From Mycobacterium paraffinicum (GTDB lineage Bacteria; Actinomycetota; Actinomycetes; Mycobacteriales; Mycobacteriaceae), in assembly GCF_001907675.1 (NCBI RefSeq), contig NZ_MPNT01000013.1:62001-126000 (forward strand): a DNA stretch of 64,000 nucleotides. Direction: 5' to 3'. Made by a program: the position numbers and the translations under genes. This document shows positions 37,666 to 46,198 of the stretch, one piece after another (positions within the stretch are counted from its first letter, which is position 1; every line of letters begins with the position of its first letter). The notes beneath the pieces are model-generated. The model saw nothing but the letters and a program-made list of their open reading frames with translations. It was not told the DNA's origin and searched no databases.

Positions 37666-38754
37666 ATGTCGTCACCTAGCATCTCGAAGATATTCGTCAT
37701 CGGCGGCACCGGCGCCCAGGGCATGCCCATCATCCATGCTTTGGTCGCCGACAAGAGATACTCCGTTCGATTCCTCAGCCGCGACCCCGCCTCGCGCCGG
37801 GCCAAGGAGCTTCTCGCCCTGGAGAATGTCTCGGTACTGGAAGGCTCGTTCGCCGACGAGGAGGTCCTGCGCGAAGGGTTCCGCGGCTGCGATGCGGCAT
37901 TCGTCAACATCGACGGGTTCAACACCGGTGAGAAGACCGAGATGTATTGGGCCATCCGCAGTTACGAGATAGCCATCGAAGCAGGGGTCAAATTCTTCGT
38001 CTATGGCAACCTCGACTACGGGCTCAAGAAGGCGGGATACGACTCCCGCTTCCGCACCGGCCACTATGACGGTAAGGGCCGGGTGGGCGAGTGGATCCTG
38101 TTCCAGAACCAGGCGAATCGTGACCGGATGGGAGCGGCGGTCTTCACCACGGGCCCGTACATCGAGATGGTGATCTCGCCCGGGACGCCCATGGCGCCCG
38201 CACTCGAGGACGGCGTGGTGACCTGGCGGGTTCCGCTCGGTGCGGGCGCCGTGCCCCATGTGGCACTTGAGGATTGCGGCTATTACGTCCGGTGGCTCTT
38301 CGATCATCCCGAGCGCGCGAACGGCATGGATCTCGAAGTCGCGATCGACCAGATCCGCTACGCGGATCTCGCCGCGGCGTTCGAGAAGGTCACCGGGCAT
38401 CCCGCCCGCTACATCGACACCGACCTGGACACGTACTGGCGTGCGGGCCCGATGAGCGGAGCCGCCGATGCACCCGCGGGCTACAACGCCGACCCCCGCG
38501 ACAAGAGCACCATGAACATCCGCGACAACTTCACCGGGTTCTGGAACTTGTGGAAATACGAAGTCATCAATCGCGATTACGACCTGCTCGACGAGATTCA
38601 CCCGAACCGGATCAAGACCGCCGAGGAGTGGTTCGACCGAGAAGACCGGTTGGGACGGGCGCTGGGCAAGGGCGGTCTGTGGGAGCGGGTTCAACCGGAG
38701 AACCGGACTCCGATCCTCAAGATCGGTGAGGATCGAAGGACAGGGAAGTTATAG
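37666..38754 (+). CDS. NmrA-like NAD(P)-binding protein
   Basis: A 362-residue atypical SDR of the NmrA type. The dinucleotide loop VIGGTGAQGMPI is at about 9-20, with RFLSRDP following strand 2. There is no obvious Tyr-x-x-x-Lys pair, so it may be a redox sensor or a reductase of unusual type. A long C-terminal part (about 290-362) exceeds simple NmrA proteins. Codons such as AGA, AGG and ATA appear more often than in the flanking genes, by eye, suggesting later acquisition. Between thiolase and DUF302 genes, a role in acyl or aromatic metabolism is possible but unproven. Confidence 0.8.
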   Translation: MSSPSISKIFVIGGTGAQGMPIIHALVADKRYSVRFLSRDPASRRAKELLALENVSVLEGSFADEEVLREGFRGCDAAFVNIDGFNTGEKTEMYWAIRSYEIAIEAGVKFFVYGNLDYGLKKAGYDSRFRTGHYDGKGRVGEWILFQNQANRDRMGAAVFTTGPYIEMVISPGTPMAPALEDGVVTWRVPLGAGAVPHVALEDCGYYVRWLFDHPERANGMDLEVAIDQIRYADLAAAFEKVTGHPARYIDTDLDTYWRAGPMSGAADAPAGYNADPRDKSTMNIRDNFTGFWNLWKYEVINRDYDLLDEIHPNRIKTAEEWFDREDRLGRALGKGGLWERVQPENRTPILKIGEDRRTGKL

Positions 38755-38782
38755 GTTCGGCGTCTGAAAGGCGGGCTGAAAC

Positions 38783-39271
38783 ATGGTGACCGAGACCCGG
38801 TTCGAGGGCGTGCGGGTGCGCTACGACAGCACCAAGAGCTACGACGCGCTGCTCGCCGCGCTGCTGGCCGACATCGGCGAGCGGCCCGTCCCCGTCAACG
38901 ACATCGCGACGACCTCCGACGGCTGGGATTCCTACCGACAGCGAATCGAATCGCATGTCGGGCCAAGCGGATTCATGTTGTTCGGCACCTTCGATCACGG
39001 AGCATGGATCACCAGGACCGGCATCGAGCGCAAGGTGATCCGCGTCGTCCTCGGCAACCCGTTGATCGCGATCACGATGCTGCGCCACGACGTGACCGCG
39101 GGCCTGTTCGCCCCGGTCGAGCTGCTGATCACCGACGAGCCGGCCGGTAGCAGCCTGGCTTACGTCAAGCCGTCGTCGCTGATGGTCGTCGAACCGAATC
39201 CCGAGTTGCTCAGCGCCGCCGAGCAACTCGACGACAAGTTGGCGGCGCTGGCCGAGAAAGTAACCGCCTGA
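38783..39271 (+). CDS. DUF302 domain protein
   Basis: A 162-residue protein. Its central part (VGPSGFMLFGTFDHGAWI to LAYVKPSSLM) fits the DUF302 fold, a small alpha/beta domain of unknown function. There is no signal peptide and no cysteine. It is the last gene of the thiolase unit, 28 bases after the NmrA-like gene, with a modest GAAAGG ribosome site. Its stop is one base from the stop of the convergent unknown gene. No enzymatic role can be assigned. Confidence 0.75.
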   Translation: MVTETRFEGVRVRYDSTKSYDALLAALLADIGERPVPVNDIATTSDGWDSYRQRIESHVGPSGFMLFGTFDHGAWITRTGIERKVIRVVLGNPLIAITMLRHDVTAGLFAPVELLITDEPAGSSLAYVKPSSLMVVEPNPELLSAAEQLDDKLAALAEKVTA

Positions 39272-39272
39272 C

Positions 39273-39809
39273 TCACAGCCAGCCGGTGCGGGCGGCGGCG
39301 ACCGGCTCAGGCGGCGACGGAGCCAACTGCCCGTCGCGCACGCCGTCGAGCATCCGCTTCACCGCCGCCACGATCTCCGGTGCGGCCGCGGCCAGGCCGG
39401 CCTTGTCGGCGTCGGGAACCTGGTCGGGATCGACCCCCGCCCGCGCCAGCACGGCGGCCGGGTCGGCGAGCTGATCGGCCAGCCAGGCCACCGGGTCGGC
39501 GGACAGCTCGGGAACGAAGTGCCGGCGCCCGGGCTCCCACCCGTCGAACTTCGGGTGGTGATGGGCCCGGTCCAGGGTCCCGGGCGGGCTCTCGGTGGAG
39601 CCGAAGAGGTCCACCCGCCAGACCGGGCGGTTGAAGCCGATCGGGACGCCGGCGTAAATAGAGCCCTGCGGCTCGTCCCGGTCGACGAGGCGCAGTTCAA
39701 GCCGGACGCCCCGCTCCGGGGTTTCCTGACCTTCCAGCGGGCGCGGGTCGACGAAGAACATGTCACCGACGACGACACCAAGAGTTTCGAATCCAAACGC
39801 TGCGAGCAT
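39273..39809 (-). CDS. Conserved hypothetical protein
   Basis: A 178-residue cytosolic protein that I do not recognise. The first 75 residues look like mixed beta strands (LGVVVGDMFFVDPRP, RLELRLVDRDE, PVWRVDLFGS). A His-rich DRAHHHPKF and WEPGRRHFVP stretch, near residues 80-100, could bind metal. The last third is helical and Ala/Pro-rich. High GC at third codon positions and an uninterrupted frame support a real gene. It is convergent with DUF302. The next 154 bases up to desA3 hold only short open stretches and no gene. Confidence 0.6.
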   Translation of the reverse strand: MLAAFGFETLGVVVGDMFFVDPRPLEGQETPERGVRLELRLVDRDEPQGSIYAGVPIGFNRPVWRVDLFGSTESPPGTLDRAHHHPKFDGWEPGRRHFVPELSADPVAWLADQLADPAAVLARAGVDPDQVPDADKAGLAAAAPEIVAAVKRMLDGVRDGQLAPSPPEPVAAARTGWL

Positions 39810-39963
39810 GCCTAGGAGCGTAGTCCCGAAGGCTGGGCCGAGTCAGGCGCTGATCTCCCCGGCCACCGGCACCTTTAGGTAGTCGGCGAACGCGATTCAC
39901 CCTTGTGCGGCGCTGGTATTCGTGCACGAGCCCGCCGCGTCGGTGCGCTGCGGGACTAGGCCG

Positions 39964-41247
39964 CTATGCCGCGAGGTCGTCCGCGCGCCGCGCCTCGCGC
40001 TGCGCGCGCTTGCCGCGCCGCCAGCCGCGCACGGTCTCGATGGCGGTCTTCAGCCCCCGCCGCCGGCCGGTCTCCGGGTCGGTGCCCGCGAAACCGGGCT
40101 CCAGTTCGGCGAACATCCGCTCGCTGCGGGTTTCCGGCGCGTTGTCGGCGTCGTCGCGCAGGTATTTGTTCGGCAGCGACAGCTTCGCCAGCGTGCGCCA
40201 GGTCTTGCCGTACTGCACCAAAAACGAGCCGGTGGTGTAGGGCAGGTCGTACTTGTCGCAGACCTCCCGCACCCGCACCGAGATCTCGTGCAACCGGTTG
40301 CTCGGCAGGTCGGGGTAGAGGTGGTGCTCGATCTGGTGGCACAGGTTGCCGCTCATGAACCGCAGCGCGGGCCCGGCCTCGAAGTTGGCGCTGCCCAGCA
40401 TCTGGCGCAGGTACCACTGCCCCTTCGTCTCGCCGATCATGTCGGTCTTGGTGAATTTCTCTGCGCCGTCGGGGAAATGCCCGCAGAAGATGACCGCGTT
40501 GGCCCACACGTTGCGGATGATGTTGGCGACCGCGTTGGCCTTCAACGTGGATCGGTACGTCGCGCCGGGTGACAGCGCGGTCAGCGCCGGGAACGCGACG
40601 TAGTCCTTGACGACCTGCCGGCCGGCCTTGGCCAGGAACTCGTCCACCCGCTGCCGGGCGTCGTCGTGCTCCATCCGCTTCTTGGCGATCTTGCCGAGTT
40701 CCACGTGCTGTAGGCCAACGCCCCACTCGAAGAGCAGCGCCAGCAGGGTGTTGTACACCAGGTTGAAGATGTTGAAGCGCTTCCAGCGCTGGTCGCGGGT
40801 GACGCGCAGCAGGCCGTAGCCGACGTCGTCGTCCATCCCGAGGATGTTGGTGTACTTGTGGTGCACGAAATTGTGCGTGTAGCGCCAGTGCTTGGACGAC
40901 CCGCTCATGTCCCATTCCCACGTCGAGGAGTGGATCTCGGGGTCGTTCATCCAGTCCCACTGGCCGTGCATGACGTTGTGGCCGATCTCCATGTTCTCGA
41001 TGATCTTGGCCACGCCCAGCGTCACGGTGCCGGCCCACCAGGCCGAGCGGCGGGAACTGGCGGCCAGCAGCAGCCGGCCGGATACCTCCAGCGCCCGCTG
41101 GGCCGCGATGGTGCGGCGGATGTAGCGGGAGTCCCGCTCGCCGCGCGAGTCTTCGATGTCCTGGCGGATGGCGTCGAGCTCAACGGCCAGGTTCTCAATG
41201 TCGGCGTCCGTCAGATGGGCGAATACGTCGACGTCGGTGATCGCCAT
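39964..41247 (-). CDS. desA3: Acyl-CoA delta-9 desaturase DesA3
   Basis: A 427-residue integral-membrane stearoyl-CoA desaturase (Rv3229c) that makes oleic-type acids. The three histidine boxes for the diiron site are GHNVMHG (His90, His94), HNFVHH (His125, 129, 130), and QIEHH (about 310). Hydrophobic helices lie between them. It takes electrons from the ferredoxin-type reductase encoded upstream on the same strand. A 99-base spacer with a paired TACG-N4-CGTA operator precedes it, so it has its own controlled promoter. The C-terminal basic tail is likely cytosolic. Confidence 0.95.
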   Translation of the reverse strand: MAITDVDVFAHLTDADIENLAVELDAIRQDIEDSRGERDSRYIRRTIAAQRALEVSGRLLLAASSRRSAWWAGTVTLGVAKIIENMEIGHNVMHGQWDWMNDPEIHSSTWEWDMSGSSKHWRYTHNFVHHKYTNILGMDDDVGYGLLRVTRDQRWKRFNIFNLVYNTLLALLFEWGVGLQHVELGKIAKKRMEHDDARQRVDEFLAKAGRQVVKDYVAFPALTALSPGATYRSTLKANAVANIIRNVWANAVIFCGHFPDGAEKFTKTDMIGETKGQWYLRQMLGSANFEAGPALRFMSGNLCHQIEHHLYPDLPSNRLHEISVRVREVCDKYDLPYTTGSFLVQYGKTWRTLAKLSLPNKYLRDDADNAPETRSERMFAELEPGFAGTDPETGRRRGLKTAIETVRGWRRGKRAQREARRADDLAA

Positions 41248-41297
41248 CGTCTTCTTCTCCCTACGGTTCGATTCGTCCGTTCCTAAACCAGGTCCAG

Positions 41298-41334
41298 ACC
41301 TACGCTATCGTAACCTACGAACCCGTAGGTTACC
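41298..41334 (-). promoter_or_regulatory. Operator upstream of desA3
   Basis: Two TACG-N4-CGTA dyads stand in tandem, 41301-41312 and 41316-41327, offset by 15 bases. The second extends to a perfect palindrome, GTAACCTACG and CGTAGGTTAC around four bases (41310-41333). The same layout and nearly the same bases occur upstream of the reductase gene at 42571-42601. A TetR-type fatty-acid regulator is likely, but it cannot be named from sequence. Confidence 0.75.
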
Positions 41335-41346
41335 AGTGAGTAGCCT

Positions 41347-42543
41347 TTAGATGTCGAGGGCGCAATCGCCGGAAGCGGCCGAGATGCAGGTCTGAATCCG
41401 GGTGCCCGGCTCGTGTTCCGCGCCGGTGCGCAGGTCCCGAACGTGACCCTCCACCAGATCCACCACACACGACTGACATATACCCATCCGGCAGCCGAAC
41501 GGCATCTGCACGCCGGCGCCCTCCCCCGCGTCCATCAACGACGTGGCGGCATCGGCGGCAACGGCGCGGCCGCTCCGGGCGAAGGTGACCGTCCCGCCCG
41601 CGCCGGCCGGCGCGGCCTTGGACACCGCGAACCGCTCCAGGTGCAGCCGGTCGCCAATGCCCGCCGCCGACCAGATCTTCTCGGCCTGGGTCAGCATGCC
41701 CTCCGGCCCGCAGGCCCAGGTGTGGCGCTCGCGCCAGTCCGGCACCTCGTGGTCGAGCAGGGCGAGATCGAGCCGGCCCTGGGCGCGGGTCTCCCGCAGC
41801 TTCAGTTGGTAGCCCGGGTGCTCGGCGGCCAGCGCGGCCAGCTCGCCGCGGAACATCACGTCGGATGCGGTGGGCGCCGAGTGCACGTGCGTGATGTCCC
41901 CAATCTGATTGCGTCGCACCAGGGTTCGCAGCATCGACATCACCGGCGTGATCCCGGAGCCGGCGGTGAGGAACAGGATCGACGGCGGCGCCGGGTCGGG
42001 CAGCACGAAGTTGCCCTGGGGCGCGGCCAGCCGGACGATGGTCCCGCGCGCGACGCCGGCCACCAGGTGGGTCGAAAGGAACCCCTCGGGCATCGCCTTG
42101 ACGGTGATGGTCACGGTGCGCGCGGAGCCGAATCCCGACGTCGCGGCGGGGCTGGACGTCAGCGAATACGACCGCCAGCGCCAGCGTCCGTCGATCAGCA
42201 GGCCGATCCCGATGTACTGGCCGGGCTGGTAGTCGAAGTCGAAGCCCCAGCCCGGCTTGATCACCAGGGTCGCGGAATCCTCGGTCTCGCGGCGCACCTC
42301 GAGCACGCGGCCGCGCAGTTCCCGCGCGGACCACAGCGGGTTCGCCAAGTGCAGGTAGTCGTCGGGCAGCAACGGTGTGGTGATGCGCGCGGCGATCTTG
42401 CGCAGCGCGTGCCAGCCAGGATGCCGGTCCGCGCCCGCGACAACGGGTCGCTTGGTTTCGACGACGTTGCCCTTGATAGAGGGGTTACGTCTGCCCAGCG
42501 GAAGCTCCTGCTCACTACGCGGCGTCTTGGTTGCGCTCACCAT
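41347..42543 (-). CDS. Ferredoxin-type oxidoreductase, electron donor to DesA3
   Basis: A 398-residue flavin and iron-sulfur reductase (Rv3230c counterpart). An FAD domain carries RSYSLTSSP. The NAD(P)H domain has [16 protein letters not shown] and [11 protein letters not shown]-terminal plant-type [2Fe-2S] domain shows CRMGICQSC plus a later Cys (IQTCIS). It passes NADPH electrons to DesA3, and the pair works as a membrane desaturase system. ATG 42543 has AGGAA upstream; a GTG eight codons earlier is possible. It is preceded by the same operator type as desA3. Confidence 0.93.
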   Translation of the reverse strand: MVSATKTPRSEQELPLGRRNPSIKGNVVETKRPVVAGADRHPGWHALRKIAARITTPLLPDDYLHLANPLWSARELRGRVLEVRRETEDSATLVIKPGWGFDFDYQPGQYIGIGLLIDGRWRWRSYSLTSSPAATSGFGSARTVTITVKAMPEGFLSTHLVAGVARGTIVRLAAPQGNFVLPDPAPPSILFLTAGSGITPVMSMLRTLVRRNQIGDITHVHSAPTASDVMFRGELAALAAEHPGYQLKLRETRAQGRLDLALLDHEVPDWRERHTWACGPEGMLTQAEKIWSAAGIGDRLHLERFAVSKAAPAGAGGTVTFARSGRAVAADAATSLMDAGEGAGVQMPFGCRMGICQSCVVDLVEGHVRDLRTGAEHEPGTRIQTCISAASGDCALDI

Positions 42544-42570
42544 TGTGGTCGATTCCTGGGGCCTCACGAA

Positions 42571-42601
42571 ACCTACGGTACCGTAACCTACGGTCGCGTA
42601 G
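42571..42601 (-). promoter_or_regulatory. Operator upstream of the DesA3 reductase gene
   Basis: Tandem TACG-N4-CGTA dyads at 42574-42585 and 42589-42600, again offset 15 bases, overlap the region 30-60 bases before the start codon. Twenty of the first 22 bases (from ACCTACG) match the desA3 site. Shared operators imply joint control by one regulator. Confidence 0.75.
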
Positions 42602-42633
42602 CTAGGCTCACGCGCCCCGACCGCGTCACAGTG

Positions 42634-43152
42634 TCAGAGCAGCTCCAGCAGAAACGGCAGTTCCTGGTTGGCGTACCAGGCCAGGTCGTGGTCTAAAGCG
42701 TCGCCGACGATCAGCTCGGCGTCCTCGTCGCCCAGGTCGGCGGCGTCGATGACGTCGATCGCCTTCGTCACGTCGGGCTCGGCCGCCGCGTTGTCGACAT
42801 AGGCGGCGACCACGTCGGTCAGCGCGACGGGCGCGTCGAGTCTCACCACGGCGTCGTCGAGGTCGGGGCGGTAGCGGACGTCGCCGACCTCGGCGGCCAG
42901 CACCGCTCGCCGCGGAGGCAAGGACCCACCGGTCGCGGCCTCCTCCGCGTCCGAGTCGGCCAGCAGGCGCAGCGACGCCAGCGCCGCCTCGCGCAGCGCG
43001 ACCTCGGCGAGCTCGTCGTCGTCACCCTCGGCGTAGGACTCCCGCAGCGTCGGCGTCAGCGCGAACGCGGTGCCGTTGACGGGCATCAACGAGCCGTCGG
43101 AGACCAGCCGCTGCAACATGGCCAGCGTGGCCGGGATGTAGACCAGCGTCAC
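42634..43152 (-). CDS. Conserved actinobacterial protein (Rv3231c-like)
   Basis: A 172-residue, acidic, Ala/Leu/Asp-rich cytosolic protein of unknown function. It starts TLVYIPATLAMLQRL, a beta-helix start also seen in the M. tuberculosis counterpart of almost the same length. There are no catalytic motifs, cysteines or membrane spans. Its start overlaps the ppk2 stop by four bases, so it is translated with ppk2, a pairing conserved in mycobacteria. Confidence 0.8.
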   Translation of the reverse strand: MTLVYIPATLAMLQRLVSDGSLMPVNGTAFALTPTLRESYAEGDDDELAEVALREAALASLRLLADSDAEEAATGGSLPPRRAVLAAEVGDVRYRPDLDDAVVRLDAPVALTDVVAAYVDNAAAEPDVTKAIDVIDAADLGDEDAELIVGDALDHDLAWYANQELPFLLELL

Positions 43153-44009
43153 GAATCCCCCATCAGTGTGGCCGCGTAGTCGTCGACGTACTTGGACAGT
43201 TCACGCGGCGGGCGCTGGTAGTTCCCGCTCACCACCGGGGTCTTGGGCAGTTTGACGTGCGGGCGCTCGACGTCGTGATATTCGATGCTAGCCAGCAGAT
43301 GCGCCATCATGTTCAGCCGCGCGTGCTTCTTGATGTCGGATTCCACGACGTACCAGGGGCTGACCGGGGTATCGGTGTGCACCATCATCTCGTCCTTGGC
43401 GCGCGAATAGTCCTCCCGCCGATACAGCGATTCGGTGTCCATCGGGCTGAGTTTCCATTGCCGCACAGGGTCATTCAGGCGCGCCTTGAACCGGCGCAGC
43501 TGCTCGTTAGCGGAGACCGAGAACCAATACTTGCGTAGCAATATCCCGTCGTCGATCAGCATCTGTTCGAAGATCGGGGTCTGGCGCAAGAACAGCGCAT
43601 GCTCTTGGGGCGTGCAAAATCCCATGACTTTTTCCACGCCGGCGCGGTTGTACCACGACCGGTCGAACAGCACGATCTCCCCTTTGGCGGGCAGGTGGGC
43701 GATGTAGCGCTGGTAGTACCACTGGCCGCGTTCCCGGTCGGTCGGCGCGGGCAGCGCGGCGATGCGGGCGACGCGCGGGTTGAGATATTCGGTGATCCGC
43801 TTGATGGTGCCGCCCTTGCCCGCTCCGTCGCGGCCTTCGAAGATCACCACGAGGCGCTGGCCGGTGTGCCGCACCCACTCCTGCAGCTTCACGAATTCCG
43901 TTTGCAGGCGGAACAATTCGGCGCGGTATACCTCGTCGGAAATCTTGGGTACTTTCGGCTCCGCCGATTTCGCCGGTTTTGCCTTGGGGCTTTTCGTCGC
44001 GGTGCTCAC
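43149..44009 (-). CDS. ppk2: Polyphosphate kinase 2
   Basis: A 286-residue PPK2 (Rv3232c) that uses polyphosphate to make GTP/ATP from GDP/ADP, affecting the nucleotide balance under stress. Walker A GRDGAGKGGT is at about 59-68, and the Walker B/lid region includes LFDRSWYNRAGVE near 113-125. The basic, Ala/Lys-rich N-terminus (about 1-20) is probably flexible. It overlaps the Rv3231c-like gene and lies 44 bases from tgs3 upstream, suggesting a tgs3-ppk2 unit. Confidence 0.95.
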   Translation of the reverse strand: MSTATKSPKAKPAKSAEPKVPKISDEVYRAELFRLQTEFVKLQEWVRHTGQRLVVIFEGRDGAGKGGTIKRITEYLNPRVARIAALPAPTDRERGQWYYQRYIAHLPAKGEIVLFDRSWYNRAGVEKVMGFCTPQEHALFLRQTPIFEQMLIDDGILLRKYWFSVSANEQLRRFKARLNDPVRQWKLSPMDTESLYRREDYSRAKDEMMVHTDTPVSPWYVVESDIKKHARLNMMAHLLASIEYHDVERPHVKLPKTPVVSGNYQRPPRELSKYVDDYAATLMGDS

Positions 44010-44053
44010 ATCAACGGATGATAGAACCGGCCAGCGCTTTTCACGTGGACTAA

Positions 44054-45472
44054 TTACCGGGAAGCTTCCAGCAATTCCTCGAGCGATTGGCTCAACAGGC
44101 CGGGCAGCAGTTCCACGTCGCTCATCGCTTCGCGGTCGGCGTTGATGCCGAAATACAGCATGCCGTTGTAGGACGTCACGCTGATGGCCAGCGCCTGATT
44201 GTGCAGCAGCGGCGGCACGGCGTAGGTCTCCAGCAGCTTGGCGCCCGCGATGTACATCTGCGACTGGGTCCCGGGCGCGTTGGTGATCAGCAGGTTGAAC
44301 GTCCGCCTGGAGAAGGTGGGGAAACTGGTGGCCACGCGGATACCCATGGCGTGCAGCGTGGGGGGCGCGAATCCCGACAGGGTGACGATGGTCCGGGCGT
44401 CCACCAGGCGCGCGCCCGTCGGGTTCGATTCGGTGGCGTGCGCGATCTGCGACAGCCGCACCACCGCGTTCGGCTCGCCCACCGGCAGGTCGACCAGGAA
44501 GGGCGTGACCTGGCTGATGGCCTGGCCGGGGCCGGTCGCGTCGAGCTGGCCGTCGGCGTAGACCGGCAGCGGCGCCATGGCCCGCACCGTCGCGGTCGGC
44601 GACACCGCCACCCCGCGCGACATCAGCCAGTTGCCCAGCGCGCCGGCGATCACCGCGAGCACCACATCGTTGACGTCGCAGTCGTACCGCGCGCGCACCG
44701 CGCGGTAGTCATCGAGGTTGCCAGACGCCACCGTGAACCGTCGGTGGCGCGAAACGGTGGCATTGAGGGGGCTGCTGGGTGCAGTGCCGCGCGAGACGGT
44801 GCGGGCGAAATCGAGGACCCGGCGGCCTGCGGCGAGCAGTTCGCCATGATTGGTCACCAGCCCGCCGAGGGCCGACCCGACGGCCTGCAGCTGGGTGCCC
44901 GGCCCCACGAACCAGTCGCCGATGGCGCCGAAGATCAGCCGCGCGCTACCCGGGTCGCGCTCCGGGACCCAGATGTCCTCGGGAAACGCGGGCGGCCGCT
45001 TCGTGCGGTCGGCGATGACATGGTTGATCTCCAGCGCCGTCATGCCGTTGATGAGCGCTTGGTGCGACTTGGTGTAGAGGGCGACCCGGTTCTTGGACAG
45101 GCCCTCGACCAGATACATCTCCCACAGCGGCCGCGTCTTGTCCAACGGCCGGGCGGCCAGGCGGGCGATCAGCTGGTGCAGCTGTTCGTCGCTGCCCGGC
45201 GACGGCAGCGCGGAGCGCCGCACGTGGTAGGTGATGTCGAAGTCGCCGTCGTCGACCCACACGGGGCGGGCCGAGCCGACCCGCACCTCCCGGACCTTCT
45301 GCCGATAGCGCGGGATCTGGGGTAGCCGTTGCTCGACGGTGGCCAGCAGCGTCTCGTAGCTCAATCCCGCACGCGGCCGGCGCAGGATCGCCAGCGATCC
45401 GACATACATCGGGGTGGCCGTGTTCTCCAGCCGAAAAAACGACGCGTCCGATGGGGACAGCCGGGTCACCAT
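44054..45472 (-). CDS. tgs3: Wax ester synthase/diacylglycerol acyltransferase Tgs3 (unsplit)
   Basis: A 472-residue WS/DGAT that would acylate diacylglycerol or fatty alcohols for storage lipid. In M. tuberculosis this locus is split into Rv3234c and Rv3233c; here one frame spans both. The usual HHxxxDG site reads SHQALINGM, so the second histidine is kept, the first is serine, and the aspartate is asparagine. Activity may therefore be weak. Conserved later blocks include PLNATVSRHR, NDVVLAVIAGALG, and NLLITNAPG. GGAGGAGGT lies ten bases before the ATG. Upstream is the divergent Rv3235-like gene. Confidence 0.9.
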   Translation of the reverse strand: MVTRLSPSDASFFRLENTATPMYVGSLAILRRPRAGLSYETLLATVEQRLPQIPRYRQKVREVRVGSARPVWVDDGDFDITYHVRRSALPSPGSDEQLHQLIARLAARPLDKTRPLWEMYLVEGLSKNRVALYTKSHQALINGMTALEINHVIADRTKRPPAFPEDIWVPERDPGSARLIFGAIGDWFVGPGTQLQAVGSALGGLVTNHGELLAAGRRVLDFARTVSRGTAPSSPLNATVSRHRRFTVASGNLDDYRAVRARYDCDVNDVVLAVIAGALGNWLMSRGVAVSPTATVRAMAPLPVYADGQLDATGPGQAISQVTPFLVDLPVGEPNAVVRLSQIAHATESNPTGARLVDARTIVTLSGFAPPTLHAMGIRVATSFPTFSRRTFNLLITNAPGTQSQMYIAGAKLLETYAVPPLLHNQALAISVTSYNGMLYFGINADREAMSDVELLPGLLSQSLEELLEASR

Positions 45473-45606
45473 AAGGGCGCAGACCTCCTCCGTCGAATCG
45501 CCCTGTTGCTTAAGGAGATGCCCCGCCCACGGTAATCGCCTCGCCTGGTCCCGGCCGAGCGCGGGTACGCGGGGGCCGCGGTTGTGCCATGATGACCACT
45601 GCCTGC

Positions 45607-45650
45607 CACTCTCCAGCGGGCTCACGGTTCGACCGAAGAGTTGGAGAGTG
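45607..45650 (+). promoter_or_regulatory. Inverted repeat that could mask the Rv3235 ribosome site
   Basis: CACTCTCCA (45607-45615) is the exact complement of TGGAGAGTG (45642-45650), with 26 bases between. The right arm contains the GGAG Shine-Dalgarno sequence of the gene starting at 45655. In RNA it would hide the ribosome site; in DNA it could be an operator. The 182-base divergent spacer otherwise shows no gene. Confidence 0.5.
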
Positions 45651-45654
45651 CGTG

Positions 45655-46188
45655 GTGAACAGCAGTCCTGTCGCGGGTCCATCCGACGCCTTCGCCGTCC
45701 TGCCCGTCGTCGACTACGAGCCTCCCCCGCGCGACGTCCCGCGCAGCGTTCCACCGTGCCGGCCGTCGGCGCGCGCACCGCTGCGCCGGCGCGGCCCGCA
45801 GCCGCCCGGGCGGCCACCCGCGGAGCCGGCCCGCGCCGCTTCGTCACCGCAGATGCGGCAGGCGGCCGCGTTCGCCGATGCGGCGCTGCGCCGGGTGCTG
45901 GAGGTCATCGACCGCCGGCGGCCGGCCGCGCAGCTGCGCCCGTTGCTGGCGCCCAGTCTGGTGGATTCCGTGGTCGCCGTGGGCCATGCGACCGCCGGGC
46001 ACGCGGGCGCCGCGGTGTTGCGGCGGGTGCGGTTGCAGCCGGCCGGTCACACCGACCGGGAGGCCGCCGCCGAGGTCGCCGGCTCCTACAGCCGCGGGAA
46101 CCGGATCCATGCCATCGCCTGCCGTGTCGAACGGGTGCCCGCCGACGCCGGCGCCCGGTGGCTGGTGGTCGCCCTCCACATCGGGTGA
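45655..46188 (+). CDS. Rv3235 family protein
   Basis: A 177-residue protein with a disordered, Pro/Arg-rich N-terminal half and a folded C-terminal domain (about 90-177: FADAALRRVLEVIDRRRPAA to WLVVALHIG). That is the Rv3235/DUF6459 domain found near secA1 in actinobacteria. The function is unknown; the linkage with secA1 hints at secretion, but that is weak. GTG 45655 follows GGAGA; GTG 45652 is one codon earlier. It is divergent from tgs3 and convergent with the antiporter gene. Confidence 0.78.
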   Translation: MNSSPVAGPSDAFAVLPVVDYEPPPRDVPRSVPPCRPSARAPLRRRGPQPPGRPPAEPARAASSPQMRQAAAFADAALRRVLEVIDRRRPAAQLRPLLAPSLVDSVVAVGHATAGHAGAAVLRRVRLQPAGHTDREAAAEVAGSYSRGNRIHAIACRVERVPADAGARWLVVALHIG

Positions 46189-46198
46189 CCGGCCGCGC

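Noticed and set aside
39843..39899. Short open stretch on the minus strand (reads FADYLKVPVAGEISA before a stop) between desA3 and the unknown gene
   Set aside because: Only 17 codons between stops. It could be a gene remnant, but that is too little to support a pseudogene call.
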